Shown: positions 24,603 through 34,074, counted from the first letter of the stretch. The stretch: DNA of 64,000 nt from an uncultured Bacteroidales bacterium (GCA_900316955.1 ONEX01000006.1:62001-126000); one strand, 5' to 3'. Translations and numbers: made by a program. Notes: generated from the sequence alone by a model not told the origin.

Positions 24603-26057
24603 CTATCTGTTTTTACGATATTTCCAAAGATAGAAAAGAATTGCCGAAATGACAAATGTGCCGAGGGCAATCCAGGGGATCGTGGCGACGGGAAGGCCCA
24701 GTCCGATCTTGTCCACGAGGATGAAGGTCGTGCACACGGAGGTCATGAAAAGGGCCGGGAGCAGGGCGATCAGGTAGTACTGCCCCGGCTTGTTGATGAC
24801 CAGGTACACCGTCGCGGTCCAGAACATAAACACCGACAGCGTCTGGTTGCTCCAGCCGAAGTACCGCCAGATGACGTTGAATCCGTTCGCATCGGCGATG
24901 TTGTACCACAGCAGGAGGCCCGAGAGGACAAAGAGCGGAACCGCGATATACAGACGCTTGCGCATCGGTTTCTGGTCCAGGTGCAGGAAGTCGGCGATGA
25001 TGAGCCGGGCGCTGCGGAACGCCGTGTCACCGCTGGTGATGGGCGCCGCGACGACGCCGAGCACCGCCAGGATGCCGCCCAGCACGCCGAGCCAGCTCCG
25101 CGAGACCTTCGTCACCACGACCGGGGCCGCCGCCGTGAGGTCGGAGCCGACCTCGGCCGCGCCGCCGTCGAAGAAGAAGTACGAGGAGACCGTCGCCCAG
25201 ATCAGGGCGACGAGGCCTTCCGTGACCATCGCCCCGTAGAAAATGGGTCGCCCGAGCTTCTCGGACGTGATGCAGCGGGCCATCAGCGGGCTCTGGGTGG
25301 CGTGGAATCCGCTCACCGCGCCGCAGGCGATGGTGATGAACAGGCAGGGGAAGATAGGCTGTCCTTCCACGCCCACCGAGGGGCCGCGGTTCTGCAGGCC
25401 CTGCCAGAACTCCGGCAGGGAGGGCCACTTGACGAGGAGGCACACCATCAGCGCCACCGCCATGAACAGCAGGGCCGCCGCGAACACCGGATAGATCCGG
25501 CCGATGATCTTGTCGATGGGAAGCAGCGTCGCGACGATGTAGTAGGCGAAGACGACGAACACCCAGGTCATCACCGACCACTGGCCGCCGTCGCCCACCA
25601 TTCCGCCCAGGATGACCGCCGGGCTGTACACGAACACGGCGCCGACCATCATGAGAAGGAGGACGGAGAAGACGAGCATCACCTTCTTGGTGGTCTCGCC
25701 CAGGTACCGGCCCACGAGGACGGGATAGCCCGCCCCGCCGTGCCGGATGGAAAGCATGCCGGACAGGTAGTCGTGGACGGCACCCGCGAAGATGCAGCCG
25801 AAGACGATCCACAGGTAGGCCGACGGGCCGAACTTCGCGCCCATGATGGCGCCGAAGATGGGACCGGTGCCGGCGATGTTCAGGAACTGGATCATATACA
25901 CCTTCCAGGCGGGCATCGCGATGAAGTCCACGTTGTCGGCCTTGGAGACGGCCGGGGTCACCAGGTTCGGATTGGGGCCGAAGACCCGGTCCACGAAAGA
26001 TCCGTACAAAAGATAGCCGACGACGAGCGCGGCCACGCTGATCAGGAATGAGAACAT
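24603..26057 (-). CDS. cstA: Carbon starvation protein A family transporter
   Basis: 484 residues, about 13 membrane helices. CstA-family hallmarks: an early block [30 protein letters not shown] (about 48-77), [14 protein letters not shown], and [19 protein letters not shown] in mid protein. Relatives take up peptides or pyruvate under carbon limitation. It is the short form common in anaerobes, without the long E. coli C-terminal region. Lies between rsmD (6 bp) and the HerA-like gene (2 bp). Substrate here unknown. Confidence 0.93.
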   Translation of the reverse strand: MFSFLISVAALVVGYLLYGSFVDRVFGPNPNLVTPAVSKADNVDFIAMPAWKVYMIQFLNIAGTGPIFGAIMGAKFGPSAYLWIVFGCIFAGAVHDYLSGMLSIRHGGAGYPVLVGRYLGETTKKVMLVFSVLLLMMVGAVFVYSPAVILGGMVGDGGQWSVMTWVFVVFAYYIVATLLPIDKIIGRIYPVFAAALLFMAVALMVCLLVKWPSLPEFWQGLQNRGPSVGVEGQPIFPCLFITIACGAVSGFHATQSPLMARCITSEKLGRPIFYGAMVTEGLVALIWATVSSYFFFDGGAAEVGSDLTAAAPVVVTKVSRSWLGVLGGILAVLGVVAAPITSGDTAFRSARLIIADFLHLDQKPMRKRLYIAVPLFVLSGLLLWYNIADANGFNVIWRYFGWSNQTLSVFMFWTATVYLVINKPGQYYLIALLPALFMTSVCTTFILVDKIGLGLPVATIPWIALGTFVISAILFYLWKYRKNR

Positions 26058-26063
26058 ACTGTG

Positions 26064-26606
26064 CTAAGCTTCCGTTTGTTCGAAAAACGTGAAATGGACG
26101 CGGCCGTACACCTTCTCCTTCTTGAAGCGGGGGTGCTCCCGGAAGGAGTGCTTCCCGCCGTGCTCCAGGATGAAGTAGCAGCCGGGATGGAGGATGTCCT
26201 GCGCGAAGACCTGGTCCGGCAGGGTTTCCAGGTTCTCCAGGGCGTAGGGCGGATCGGCGAAGATGATGTCGAACTTCTCGCGGCAGATGGGGAGGAAGTC
26301 GAAGACGTTGTCCCGGACCATCGTCACGTTCGCGAGACCGAGGCGCTGCGCCTCGGTCTTGATGAACGAGGCGTTCTCGCGCGCCATTTCCACGCAGTAC
26401 ACGCGGGCGGCGCCGCGGGAGGCAAATTCAAAGGAAATGGCGCCGGTCCCTCCAAAGAGGTCCAGCACCTTGAGATCCTCGAATTCGTATTCGTTGTCCA
26501 GGACGTTGAACAGGCCCTCGCGGGCGAAGTCCGTGGTAGGGCGCGCCTTGTATCCCGCAGGGGGCAGGATGGTCTTCCCTTTCAGGCGTCCACCGATGAT
26601 CCTCAT
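26064..26606 (-). CDS. rsmD: 16S rRNA (guanine966-N2)-methyltransferase
   Basis: 180 residues. Methylates G966 of 16S rRNA in the 30S subunit. N-terminal signature IIGGRLKGKTI and RPTTDFAREGLFN, SAM-binding loop LDLFGGTGAISFE (48-60), catalytic motif ADPPY (117-121). Full length. Its ATG overlaps the DUF3822 stop (ATGA), a pairing of rsmD with DUF3822 that is familiar in Bacteroidota. Confidence 0.94.
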   Translation of the reverse strand: MRIIGGRLKGKTILPPAGYKARPTTDFAREGLFNVLDNEYEFEDLKVLDLFGGTGAISFEFASRGAARVYCVEMARENASFIKTEAQRLGLANVTMVRDNVFDFLPICREKFDIIFADPPYALENLETLPDQVFAQDILHPGCYFILEHGGKHSFREHPRFKKEKVYGRVHFTFFEQTEA

Positions 26607-27292
26607 AGTTCGACCACCGCCTTGAAATAGCGGTACAGGGAAAGTTCCGCCTCGGACGTCAGGGGCGTCCGGAAGCAGACGGTCGTGACTTCCGGATTGA
26701 GCTGGAGGCGCTTCAGGGCCAGGAACAGGAAGTATTCGGCCGTCGTGAAATCGGGGGCCGCGTACACGTTCGCGAGCTGCAGGCTCCGGCCCTGGGCGAC
26801 GGCCAGATGCAGCCAGCCGTCCCGGTAAGAGGCCACGACCTTGTTATAGTCCTCGCAGGCGGGCAGCGCCTTGAGGATGTAATACATCTCCGGAAGGACG
26901 GGCGCCGACGCGCCGGAGGCCGTCAGAACCGTCTGGGTGAGGACTTTGGACAGGGATTCGCCGATGGAGTTGGAGAACAGCAGGACGGCGCCGAGCTCGG
27001 GGATGCGGACATAGCCCGTCGCATCGGACGGCTCGAGGGCGACGACATCGGACAGCAGGGCCCGCACCGCCTCGGGCCGGAAGAAGGATTCCGGAACGAG
27101 GGTGCACTTGGGCGTGAGGAGAGAGATGTCCACCTCGTCATACCGGCGCTGGAACTCCGGCGTGGTGAAAAGACGGTCCGCGCTGAGCCAGGCGGAAGAG
27201 CGCACTTCGTCACCCTCCCGTACCTTAAAAGAATATCCACTCAAGGAGACTTGAATGGATATTCCTGAAGTCGTTGTGCGCGGATTTTCCAT
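26603..27292 (-). CDS. DUF3822 family protein
   Basis: 229 residues, no signal peptide. Resembles DUF3822, a Bacteroidota family with an actin/ASKHA-like fold prediction and no known role. Seen here: ISIQVSLSGYSFKV, LTPKCTLVPESFF and ANVYAAPDFTTAEYFLFLALKRL. Overlaps rsmD by 4 bp, so translational coupling is expected. Cytosolic; a nucleotide-binding role would be speculation. Confidence 0.8.
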   Translation of the reverse strand: MENPRTTTSGISIQVSLSGYSFKVREGDEVRSSAWLSADRLFTTPEFQRRYDEVDISLLTPKCTLVPESFFRPEAVRALLSDVVALEPSDATGYVRIPELGAVLLFSNSIGESLSKVLTQTVLTASGASAPVLPEMYYILKALPACEDYNKVVASYRDGWLHLAVAQGRSLQLANVYAAPDFTTAEYFLFLALKRLQLNPEVTTVCFRTPLTSEAELSLYRYFKAVVEL

Positions 27293-27301
27293 CGCGGAAG
27301 A

Positions 27302-28009
27302 TTACTCCCAGTTACCGGCGTTGTTGTTCGGCTGGTTGACGGAACCGACCTGCAGGCCCTGATACCTGTTCTGGTCCTCGCATTCGGCGTCGAGGTTGAT
27401 GCGGAGCTGGTTGTCCATGCCCTTGAGGAGGGCCTTCCAAGGCATACGGGCCTCGAACAGAGGCACCTGGACACCGGAGACGGTCTTCACGATCGCATCG
27501 GTCTCCACGGGCATCTTGCCGGAGAACGGGATGTACTTGAGGGAGTCGACGCAGAAGTCCGGACGGTTGTTGAACAGGGTGTCCTTCACCGCGATCGGGG
27601 TGCTGACGGAGAACACGAGCTTCTCACCCTTGCGGTAGAGCTCCATGAACTTCGCGTTCTGTTCCTCCTTGCTGAGCTTCTTGAAATTCCGGTCGTTCTT
27701 GTACTTGTTCGTGTTCTCGACGGCGACGGAGTCGTCGTTGGAACCGACCTGCATGATGATGTCCATCTTGCCGGTGTTGTAGAAGTTGATCAGGGAATCG
27801 ATGCTGGCCGTGTAGCGGTTGTTGACGCCCTTGAAAGCGACCTCCAGGGTACGGATGTCCTTGAGGCGCTGGACGGCGACTTCCTGCCTGCGGGCCTTTT
27901 CCTTGTTGAAGTTAACCGGCTTCATGATACTGCGGTAAATACCGTAAACACAGCCGACAGCAGCCAGGGCGAGGAGGATCTCGACGAGGATTTTGACAAT
28001 CTTGTTCAT
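27302..28009 (-). CDS. Membrane-anchored protein of unknown function
   Basis: 235 residues. One N-terminal membrane helix (about 5-26), then a basic patch (NKEKARRQEVAVQRLKDIRTLE), and a mostly polar, extracytoplasmic domain ending in an Asn-rich tail (NQPNNNAGN). I do not recognise a named domain. First gene of the operon with DUF3822, rsmD, cstA and the HerA-like ATPase; a TAACTTTG element lies about 36 bp upstream. The position is suggestive of an envelope housekeeping role, nothing more. Confidence 0.7.
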   Translation of the reverse strand: MNKIVKILVEILLALAAVGCVYGIYRSIMKPVNFNKEKARRQEVAVQRLKDIRTLEVAFKGVNNRYTASIDSLINFYNTGKMDIIMQVGSNDDSVAVENTNKYKNDRNFKKLSKEEQNAKFMELYRKGEKLVFSVSTPIAVKDTLFNNRPDFCVDSLKYIPFSGKMPVETDAIVKTVSGVQVPLFEARMPWKALLKGMDNQLRINLDAECEDQNRYQGLQVGSVNQPNNNAGNWE

Positions 28010-28044
28010 TATTTCAGTGTTTTATAATTTGTCCAAAGTTCCGA

Positions 28045-28052
28045 CAAAGTTA
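28045..28052 (-). promoter_or_regulatory. -7 promoter element for the 27.3-28.0 kb operon
   Basis: TAACTTTG on the - strand, 36 bp before the first start codon. Confidence 0.5.
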
Positions 28053-28084
28053 CAAAAATCATTTATGAAAAGCAATATATTTTG

Positions 28085-28092
28085 TATTTTTG
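28085..28092 (+). promoter_or_regulatory. -7 promoter element for nrnA operon
   Basis: TATTTTTG on the + strand; with the TTG start at 28115 it leaves a leader of roughly 18 nt. Confidence 0.5.
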
Positions 28093-28114
28093 CATCGCAA
28101 AAGAACAGTTTGCT

Positions 28115-29155
28115 TTGTACGGAATCGAAACGGAAGACATCCGGACGCTGGACGCCTTGCTGGAAAGCGGCAGGACGGTGACGGTCACGGCCCATACGCA
28201 CCCCGACGGGGATGCGCTGGGCAGCGTGTCCGCCCTCGTCGCGTACCTGCGGGAGCGCCGGGGCAAGGACGCCGTCGCCGTCCTGTCCGACTCCCCCGCC
28301 GCCACGGTCCGCTTCATCGTTCCGGACAGCGTCCCGCTGCTGTGCCACGACACGGAGCCCGAGGCCTGCCTCGCCCGCATCGCGGCGAGCGACCTGGTCA
28401 TCCTGCTGGACGCCAACGGCTTCTCCCGCACGGAGAGCCTGCAGGACGCCTTCGGGGCCTCCCCCGCCCCGAAAGTCCTCATCGACCACCACGTCGGCCC
28501 CGACCGGGACCGGTTCCGGGTGGTCTTCTCCACCCCGGACGTCTCTTCCGCGTCGGAACTGCTATACTACGTCCTCCTGGAACTCCCGGACATCGGCGGC
28601 GACCCCGCCCGGCTCCCCGCCGACACGGCCCGCGCCCTCCTCACCGGGATGACCACCGACACGAACAACTTCGCCAACTCCGTCTATCCCGGCACCTTCC
28701 GGATGGCCGCGGACCTCATCGCCGCCGGCGTGGACCGCGACGCCGTCCTGTCGGACCTGTACAACCGCTACCGCGAGAACCGGGTCCGGGTGATGGGCTA
28801 TCTCCAGCACGAGATTCTCCGCATCACCCCCGAAGGGCTCGCCTACATCATCGCCACGCGGGACATCCTGGACCGCTTCGACGTGGCGGAGGGCGAGACG
28901 GAAGGCCTCGTGAACATTCCCCTGTCCATCGACCGGGTGAAGATGAGCATCTTCCTCAAGCAGGAACAGGACCATTTCCGCGTGTCCATCCGCTCCAAGA
29001 AGGGCTGGTCGGCGCGGGAATGCGCCTTCGTCCATTTCCATGGGGGCGGCCACGAGAACGCCTCCGGCGGCAAGCTGTGGTGGCCCGCCGACATCCCCGG
29101 CCCCGAAGCGGCCGCCGCCTACCTCGAACAAGTATCCCGAGCCTGCCTGTCATGA
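28115..29155 (+). CDS. nrnA: DHH-family phosphoesterase, oligoribonuclease/pAp phosphatase NrnA-like
   Basis: 346 residues. Degrades nanoRNA/short oligonucleotides and dephosphorylates pAp. DHH core: HTHPDGDALGS (about 27-37), LLDANGF, VLIDHHVGPD, GMTTDTNNFANS. DHHA1 domain C-terminal with FVHFHGGGHENASGGKL. No ATG is available at the N-terminus; the TTG at 28115 (LYGIETEDIRTLDALL) fits the length of homologues and lies just downstream of a promoter, so I take it as start. Its stop overlaps the next ATG (ATGA). First gene of a six-gene + strand operon. Confidence 0.9.
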   Translation: MYGIETEDIRTLDALLESGRTVTVTAHTHPDGDALGSVSALVAYLRERRGKDAVAVLSDSPAATVRFIVPDSVPLLCHDTEPEACLARIAASDLVILLDANGFSRTESLQDAFGASPAPKVLIDHHVGPDRDRFRVVFSTPDVSSASELLYYVLLELPDIGGDPARLPADTARALLTGMTTDTNNFANSVYPGTFRMAADLIAAGVDRDAVLSDLYNRYRENRVRVMGYLQHEILRITPEGLAYIIATRDILDRFDVAEGETEGLVNIPLSIDRVKMSIFLKQEQDHFRVSIRSKKGWSARECAFVHFHGGGHENASGGKLWWPADIPGPEAAAAYLEQVSRACLS

Positions 29156-29730
29156 AAAAGAGCACCCGCATCCTGATACCGACCCTCCTGCTGGCCGTCG
29201 CCGCCAGTTTCCTCCCCGCCTGCAACAAAGAGGCGGAGCAGCAGGCCTACGACAAGCAGGAGACCAACATCGCCAAATTCGTGGAAGCCCAGCTCAAGGC
29301 CGACGAGACCGCGAAAGTCACCTACAAGGACGGCACGGTCCGCGTGGTCCTGCACGACACGCTCGATCGGGAAGGCCTCCTGGCCGACACTCTCCAGGCG
29401 GGCGGCACCGTGTCCTTCTACTACGCCGGCTACCTGCTCACGGGCGCCAGCGTCAGCGGCACCAACCTGTTCGCCACCAACCACAAGAAGACGGCCGACG
29501 CGGCCGGCTGGAAACTCTCCGACACGACGGCCTTCCACATCCAGACCCTCACCCTGGAAGACCGGCTGCTCCCGGGCCTGCAGCGAGGCCTGGAAGGCGT
29601 CCGGAACCAGGACGAATGCTATATCCTCTTTTCGGGGAAATATGCCTACGGTTCCCACGCCCAAGGCACGATTCCTGCAAGGTCAGCCCTGGTTTACCAC
29701 ATTTGGGTGGAAAGCATTTCCAATGATTAA
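29152..29730 (+). CDS. FKBP-type peptidyl-prolyl isomerase lipoprotein
   Basis: 192 residues. Lipoprotein signal with LPAC (Cys24). The C-terminal half has the FKBP pattern: VSFYYAGYLLTG, LLPGLQRGLEGVRNQDECYILFSGKYAYG and IPARSALVYHIWVESI. Several usual active-site aromatics are replaced, so catalysis is uncertain. Periplasmic, membrane-anchored; probably assists folding of envelope proteins. Translation is coupled to nrnA (4-bp overlap) and the next FKBP-like gene begins just past its stop. Confidence 0.85.
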   Translation: MKKSTRILIPTLLLAVAASFLPACNKEAEQQAYDKQETNIAKFVEAQLKADETAKVTYKDGTVRVVLHDTLDREGLLADTLQAGGTVSFYYAGYLLTGASVSGTNLFATNHKKTADAAGWKLSDTTAFHIQTLTLEDRLLPGLQRGLEGVRNQDECYILFSGKYAYGSHAQGTIPARSALVYHIWVESISND

Positions 29731-29731
29731 A

Positions 29732-30754
29732 ATGAACAAGATGAACCATATCCTCCCGAGACTCGCGCTCCTGCCCGTCGTCGCCGCCCTCCTGGCGGCC
29801 TCCTGCAACAAGAACACCGGCGAAGGGGCCAACGTCGCCCTCAAGCGCCAGTTCGACGCCTGGCGCGCCATCCACTACCCCGCCGCCGTGGAAAAGGACG
29901 GCATCTATATCATCGAAGACATCCCCGGCAACGGCCTGGAATGGGACGACGACCTGCCGGTCACGTTCCTGACCTATACCATGCGGTCCCTGGACGGAAC
30001 CGTCACCTTCAATACCGACGAGATGTGGGCCAGGCAGCTGGGCGAATGGAACCAGACCTACTATTACGGCCCCCAGGTCACCCCGACCGGCAAGGATGCG
30101 TCCTACGCCGGCGTGGACATCCTGCTGGAAGGCATGCGGGAAGGCGGGACCCGGACGGCCATCATCCCCTCCTGGATGTTGACCTACAGCCGCTACGACA
30201 CCCTAGAAGGGTATCTTGCGGTCTCGACCGACAACCCGGCCACGATCTACACCATCACGCTCCTGGGCCAGACCGAGAACGTCTCGGCGAGCGAGTTCCG
30301 GGAACTGAAAGACTATGCGAAGCAGGCCTGGAACGTCTCCGACACCCTGTCCACCGCCGCGGTCTTCTTCAAGTCGTTCTCCGAATTCGAGGACGAACCC
30401 GAGGAAATGCCCAATGACACCACCGTGTACATCAACTACACGGGACGGCGCGTCTATGACGGGCAGGTGTTCGACACCACCATCGCGGACACCGCCAAGT
30501 ACTACCACATCTACAACCCGAGCAAGAAGTACGCTCCCGTTCCGGTCACCTGGGCCGAGAAGCCCACGGAGATCAAACTCGACGGCAGCAGCGTGGTGGG
30601 CGGATTCGCCCACGGCTTGTACGCGATGCACCCCGGCGAGAAGGCTTCCTTCTGTTTCGGATTCGACCTCGGTTACGGCAGCTCCGGCTCCGGGAAGCTG
30701 ATTCCGGGCTATGCCGCGCTGCAGTTCGACGTCGAACTGGTCCCTGAACCGTAG
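29732..30754 (+). CDS. Lipoprotein with two divergent FKBP-like domains
   Basis: 340 residues. Lipobox LAASC puts the lipidated cysteine at residue 25; starts at 29723 and 29741 are also possible, and 29732 is chosen because it follows the upstream stop directly. Two FKBP-like modules: about 55-165 (VTFLTYTMRSLDGTVTF, DILLEGMREGGTRTAIIPSWM) and 240-340 (VYINYTGRRVYDGQVFDTT, GFAHGLYAMHPGEKASFCF, LIPGYAALQFDVEL). Both keep the hallmark beta pattern but lack most catalytic aromatics. Likely periplasmic chaperone or binding protein working with the adjacent FKBP. Confidence 0.75.
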   Translation: MNKMNHILPRLALLPVVAALLAASCNKNTGEGANVALKRQFDAWRAIHYPAAVEKDGIYIIEDIPGNGLEWDDDLPVTFLTYTMRSLDGTVTFNTDEMWARQLGEWNQTYYYGPQVTPTGKDASYAGVDILLEGMREGGTRTAIIPSWMLTYSRYDTLEGYLAVSTDNPATIYTITLLGQTENVSASEFRELKDYAKQAWNVSDTLSTAAVFFKSFSEFEDEPEEMPNDTTVYINYTGRRVYDGQVFDTTIADTAKYYHIYNPSKKYAPVPVTWAEKPTEIKLDGSSVVGGFAHGLYAMHPGEKASFCFGFDLGYGSSGSGKLIPGYAALQFDVELVPEP

Positions 30755-30757
30755 CCT

Positions 30758-32155
30758 ATGGCTGGAAGCGTCCCCACAGAACTGGGCGTCAAGCCCGTCA
30801 ACCAGCTGATCCGCCAGTACGCAGTCCCCGGCATCATCGCCATGACTGCGTCTTCGCTTTATAACATGGTGGACAGCATCTACATCGGTCATATCGCCGA
30901 CGTGGGTTCGCTGGCCATCTCCGGCCTCGCGGTCACCTTCCCCCTGATGAACATCTCCACGGCGTTCGGCACCCTGGTGGGCGTGGGCGCCGCCACGATG
31001 ATCTCCGTCCTGCTGGGCCAGAAGAACTACGCGGTCGCGAACAAGGTCCTCTCCAACGAGGTCACCCTGAACATCATCACCGGCCTCGTCTTCACCTTCG
31101 TCGCGCTGATGTGGATGGACCCGATCCTGCGCTTCTTCGGCGCCACCGAGGCCACCCTCCCCTTCGCGCGGCAGTACATGACGGTCATCGCCATCGGCAA
31201 CGCCGTCACGCACCTGTACTTCGGTCTGAACAGCGTCATCCGCTCGTCCGGGAACCCGAAGACGGCGATGGGCCTCACCCTGTTCACGGTCACGTCCAAC
31301 GCCATCCTGGACCCGTTGTTCATCTTCGTCTTCAAGCTGGGCGTCCAGGGCGCGGCGATTGCCACCGTCCTGTGCCAGTTCATGGCGCTCTGCTACACGA
31401 TGTGGTTCTTCCTGGACCAGAACAAGTTCCTCCACCTCCCCCGCAGCCGGAAGGTCTTCCGGATCGACTGGCGCATCGCCAAGGACTCCCTCGCCATCGG
31501 CATGGGCCCGTTCCTGATGAACCTCGCCAGTTGCATCGTCGTGCTGTTCATCAACCAGCAGCTCGTCAAGTGGGGCGGCGACCTCGCCCTCGGCGCCTAC
31601 GGCATCGTGAACCGGATCAGCTTCCTGTTCGTGATGATCATCATGGGCTTCAACCAGGGCATGCAGCCCATCGCAGGCTACAACTACGGCGCCCGGCAGT
31701 ACGCCCGCGTCCGGGAGGTGTACGTGAAGACGGCCGGCTGGGCCACCCTCGTGTGCCTGTTCGGCTTCTTCATCTCCGAGGTGCTTCCCGGGCCCACCGT
31801 GAGCATCTTCACCCCCGACCCCGTCCTGCACGAAATGTCGGCGCGGGGCCTGCGGATGATGAACCTCGCCTTCCCGATCATCGGATTCCAGATGGTCACC
31901 ACCAACCTGTTCCAGTGCCTCGGGATGGTGAACAAGTCCATCTTCCTGTCCCTTTCGCGGCAGCTCCTGTTCCTGCTGCCGTGCATCTACATCCTGCCGC
32001 CGCTGCTGGAGTCCGAGGCCGGCGTGTGGTACAGTTTCCCGATCTCGGACACCATCGCCGCCGTCGTCACGGCCTTCTTCGCCGTCGGCCTCCTGAGGAA
32101 TCTCGGACGGCTCAAGGACGGGGACGACCCGGCCATTCTCGGAAGCAAGATTTAG
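30758..32155 (+). CDS. MATE family efflux transporter
   Basis: 465 residues with about 12 membrane helices. Inner-membrane Na+ or H+ antiporter of the MOP superfamily exporting drugs or metabolites. Typical blocks: PGIIAMTASSLYNMVDSIYIGH, VGVGAATMISVLLGQ and GFNQGMQPIAGYNYGARQYAR (about 300-320), nearest to MepA-type members. Substrate not predictable. It is in the nrnA operon; its stop codon lies in a short dispersed repeat shared with the start of the next gene. Confidence 0.92.
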   Translation: MAGSVPTELGVKPVNQLIRQYAVPGIIAMTASSLYNMVDSIYIGHIADVGSLAISGLAVTFPLMNISTAFGTLVGVGAATMISVLLGQKNYAVANKVLSNEVTLNIITGLVFTFVALMWMDPILRFFGATEATLPFARQYMTVIAIGNAVTHLYFGLNSVIRSSGNPKTAMGLTLFTVTSNAILDPLFIFVFKLGVQGAAIATVLCQFMALCYTMWFFLDQNKFLHLPRSRKVFRIDWRIAKDSLAIGMGPFLMNLASCIVVLFINQQLVKWGGDLALGAYGIVNRISFLFVMIIMGFNQGMQPIAGYNYGARQYARVREVYVKTAGWATLVCLFGFFISEVLPGPTVSIFTPDPVLHEMSARGLRMMNLAFPIIGFQMVTTNLFQCLGMVNKSIFLSLSRQLLFLLPCIYILPPLLESEAGVWYSFPISDTIAAVVTAFFAVGLLRNLGRLKDGDDPAILGSKI

Positions 32156-32181
32156 ATTCTCACACTTCGTTCAGAATGACA
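32154..32181. repeat. Short dispersed inverted repeat, TCATTCTGA...AGAATCT type
   Basis: Reads AGATTCT, 11 bases, then TTCAGAATGACA; the ends are imperfect complements of each other. The same motif in the opposite orientation occurs at 46241-46278. It spans the MATE stop and supplies the ATG of the downstream kinase-like gene. Confidence 0.65.
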
Positions 32182-32787
32182 AATACGATCATCAACGTAG
32201 GAAGACAGTTCGGCAGCGGCGGCGGATACGTCGCCCAGGCCGTCGGCAAGAAGCTCGGCATCCCGGTGTATGACAACGAGCTCATCTCGAAGGCCGCCGA
32301 GGAAAGCGGCTATTCCAAGAGCATCTTCGAGGGCGGCGAGCAGCGCAAGAGCCTGTTCTCCATGTCCAGCTTCTTCTCCTCCGGCCGCCTCGGCTTCGGG
32401 GAGACGGGCTATGTCAATGACGACATGCTGTTCAAGATCCAGAGCGAGGTGATCCGGAACATCGCCGAGAAGGGCGACGCCATCATCGTGGGCCGCTGCG
32501 CCGACTACATCCTCCGCGACCTGGACTGCCTGGACGTGTTCGTGTGCGCGCCCATGGAGTACCGCATCCAGCGCCTCGTGCAGAACGAAGGCCTGGACCC
32601 GGACGAGGCCGAATCCCTGATGCGCCGCAAGGACCGCACCCGCGAGGCCTACTACAACTTCTACACGTTCGGCGCCTGGGGCAAGGCCGACAACTACGAC
32701 CTGTGCATCGACAGCTCCATCCTGGGCATCGACGGCACCGCCGACTGCATCATCGACTTCGGCCGCCGCGCCGGCAAGATCCGGTGA
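32176..32787 (+). CDS. Cytidylate kinase-like family protein
   Basis: 203 residues. P-loop GRQFGSGG near residue 9 and KKLGIPVYDNELI are characteristic of the AAA_26 cytidylate kinase-like group, distinct from classic Cmk. Further conserved parts are GDAIIVGRCADYIL, FVCAPMEYRI, RRKDRTREAYYNFYTFGAWG and YDLCIDSS. Cytosolic nucleotide kinase of unknown acceptor. The ATG comes from a dispersed repeat element; the codon after it begins a conserved N-terminus, so the start is convincing. Overlaps the next gene by 4 bp. Confidence 0.88.
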   Translation: MTNTIINVGRQFGSGGGYVAQAVGKKLGIPVYDNELISKAAEESGYSKSIFEGGEQRKSLFSMSSFFSSGRLGFGETGYVNDDMLFKIQSEVIRNIAEKGDAIIVGRCADYILRDLDCLDVFVCAPMEYRIQRLVQNEGLDPDEAESLMRRKDRTREAYYNFYTFGAWGKADNYDLCIDSSILGIDGTADCIIDFGRRAGKIR

Positions 32788-33992
32788 AACGCATAGCATC
32801 CATACTGCTCCTTTTCCTCCCCCTCCTCGCCGCCGCGCAGGGAAGGGGCCTCAACGACCGCCTCACCAACGACCTGTCCCGCCTGCCGGCGATGGACGCG
32901 GTGGTGGACAGCTTCATGACCCGGTGGTCGCTGCGGGGCGTCTCCCTGTCCATCATGCGGAACGACTCCCTCGTGTACGCCCGCGGGTACGGCCGGGCGG
33001 ACGCGTCCAGGCCGATGACCCCGGGCACCCTCCTCCGGATGGCGTCCGTATCGAAGCTCATCACGGCCGTGGGCATCATGAAACTGCAGGAGCGGGGCAA
33101 GCTCGTGCTGGACACCCCCGTCTTCGGGCCTTTCGGCATCCTGGACGACTATGACCAGTACATCACCGACGACAACTACTACCTCATCACGGTGGAACAC
33201 CTCCTGCGGCACCAGGCCGGCTTCACCCAGAAGGGCGGCGACCCGATGTTCTCCACGCCCTCGATGATGCGGGCCATCGGCACGTCCAAGGCCCCCACGC
33301 AGGAACAGCTCACCCGCTACCTCCTCCGCCGTCCCCTCGCCTACCTGCCGGGGACGGACCAGGAGTATTCCAACTTCGGCTACCTGCTCCTGTCGATGAT
33401 CATCGAGAAGGTCACCGGGGAGTCCTACGAGACCTGGACGCAGCGCGAAGTGCTGGAACCGGCCGGCTGCACGGACTTCCACATCGGCGGGAACTTCTAC
33501 GAGAACCGTTTCCCCGGGGAGACACGCTACTTCATGCACAAGGAGGCCAAGCCCATCAGTTCCTTCGACGGACGCGGCCAGGTGGAGCGCTGCTACGGCG
33601 GCAACGACATCCACGGGCTGTCCGGCGCGGGCGCCTGGATCGGCTCCACGCCGGAACTCGCCCGCTTCGTCGCCTCCATCGACGGGATCCCCGCCGGCGC
33701 CGACCAGATCAATCCTTTCTCCGTCTACCAGATGACCGCGCGCCTGTCCGACGAGATCTACTCGCTGGGCTGGGTGGACTGCACGGTGGACGGCGAATGG
33801 ACCCGGACCGGCTCGTTCTCCGGCACCTCCGCCCTCGTGAAGACCTTCCCCGACGGCGAGACCTGGGTCCTCATCTCCAACACCTCCACCTGGATGGGCT
33901 CCCGCTTCTCCCGCGAGACCGGCGCCCTGTGCAAGAACCTCCGGGGCCGTTTTTCGGCCCAGCTTCCCCGGCGGAACCTCTTCGAGGATTGA
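32784..33992 (+). CDS. Secreted serine hydrolase, class C beta-lactamase/DD-peptidase fold
   Basis: 402 residues, GTG start overlapping the upstream stop (GTGA). Signal peptide (KRIASILLLFLPLLAAAQ). Penicillin-binding fold with nucleophile Ser88 in SVSK (88-91) and Tyr195 in YSN (195-197); HQAGFT, GYLLLSMIIEKVTG and GAWIGSTPELARF follow. A canonical KTG is not obvious; GSFSGTSALV occupies its place. Family S12 enzymes include esterases, peptidases and peptidoglycan enzymes; true beta-lactamase activity is not implied. Last gene of the nrnA operon. Confidence 0.87.
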   Translation: MKRIASILLLFLPLLAAAQGRGLNDRLTNDLSRLPAMDAVVDSFMTRWSLRGVSLSIMRNDSLVYARGYGRADASRPMTPGTLLRMASVSKLITAVGIMKLQERGKLVLDTPVFGPFGILDDYDQYITDDNYYLITVEHLLRHQAGFTQKGGDPMFSTPSMMRAIGTSKAPTQEQLTRYLLRRPLAYLPGTDQEYSNFGYLLLSMIIEKVTGESYETWTQREVLEPAGCTDFHIGGNFYENRFPGETRYFMHKEAKPISSFDGRGQVERCYGGNDIHGLSGAGAWIGSTPELARFVASIDGIPAGADQINPFSVYQMTARLSDEIYSLGWVDCTVDGEWTRTGSFSGTSALVKTFPDGETWVLISNTSTWMGSRFSRETGALCKNLRGRFSAQLPRRNLFED

Positions 33993-34050
33993 TTTCTTCA
34001 CTTTTTTGGTTTGAAAATGATAGGATTATGGACGGAAAATCCGTAACTTG

Positions 34051-34071
34051 CACCTTGTCAATTACAAGGTG
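34051..34071. promoter_or_regulatory. Perfect palindrome directly before a GH3 gene
   Basis: CACCTTGT, 5-base spacer CAATT, ACAAGGTG: an 8-bp perfect inverted repeat ending 3 bp before the ATG. It could be an operator or an RNA hairpin at the translation start. Confidence 0.5.
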
Positions 34072-34074
34072 ATT

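Noticed and set aside
19815-24633. Very long + strand open frames across acd, etfA, etfB and the HerA-like gene
   Set aside because: Mirror frames of well-supported - strand genes, with biased composition and no promoter.
32784-33992. Antibiotic-resistance beta-lactamase
   Set aside because: SVSK and YSN are present but no canonical KTG is visible; family S12 includes many non-lactamase hydrolases.
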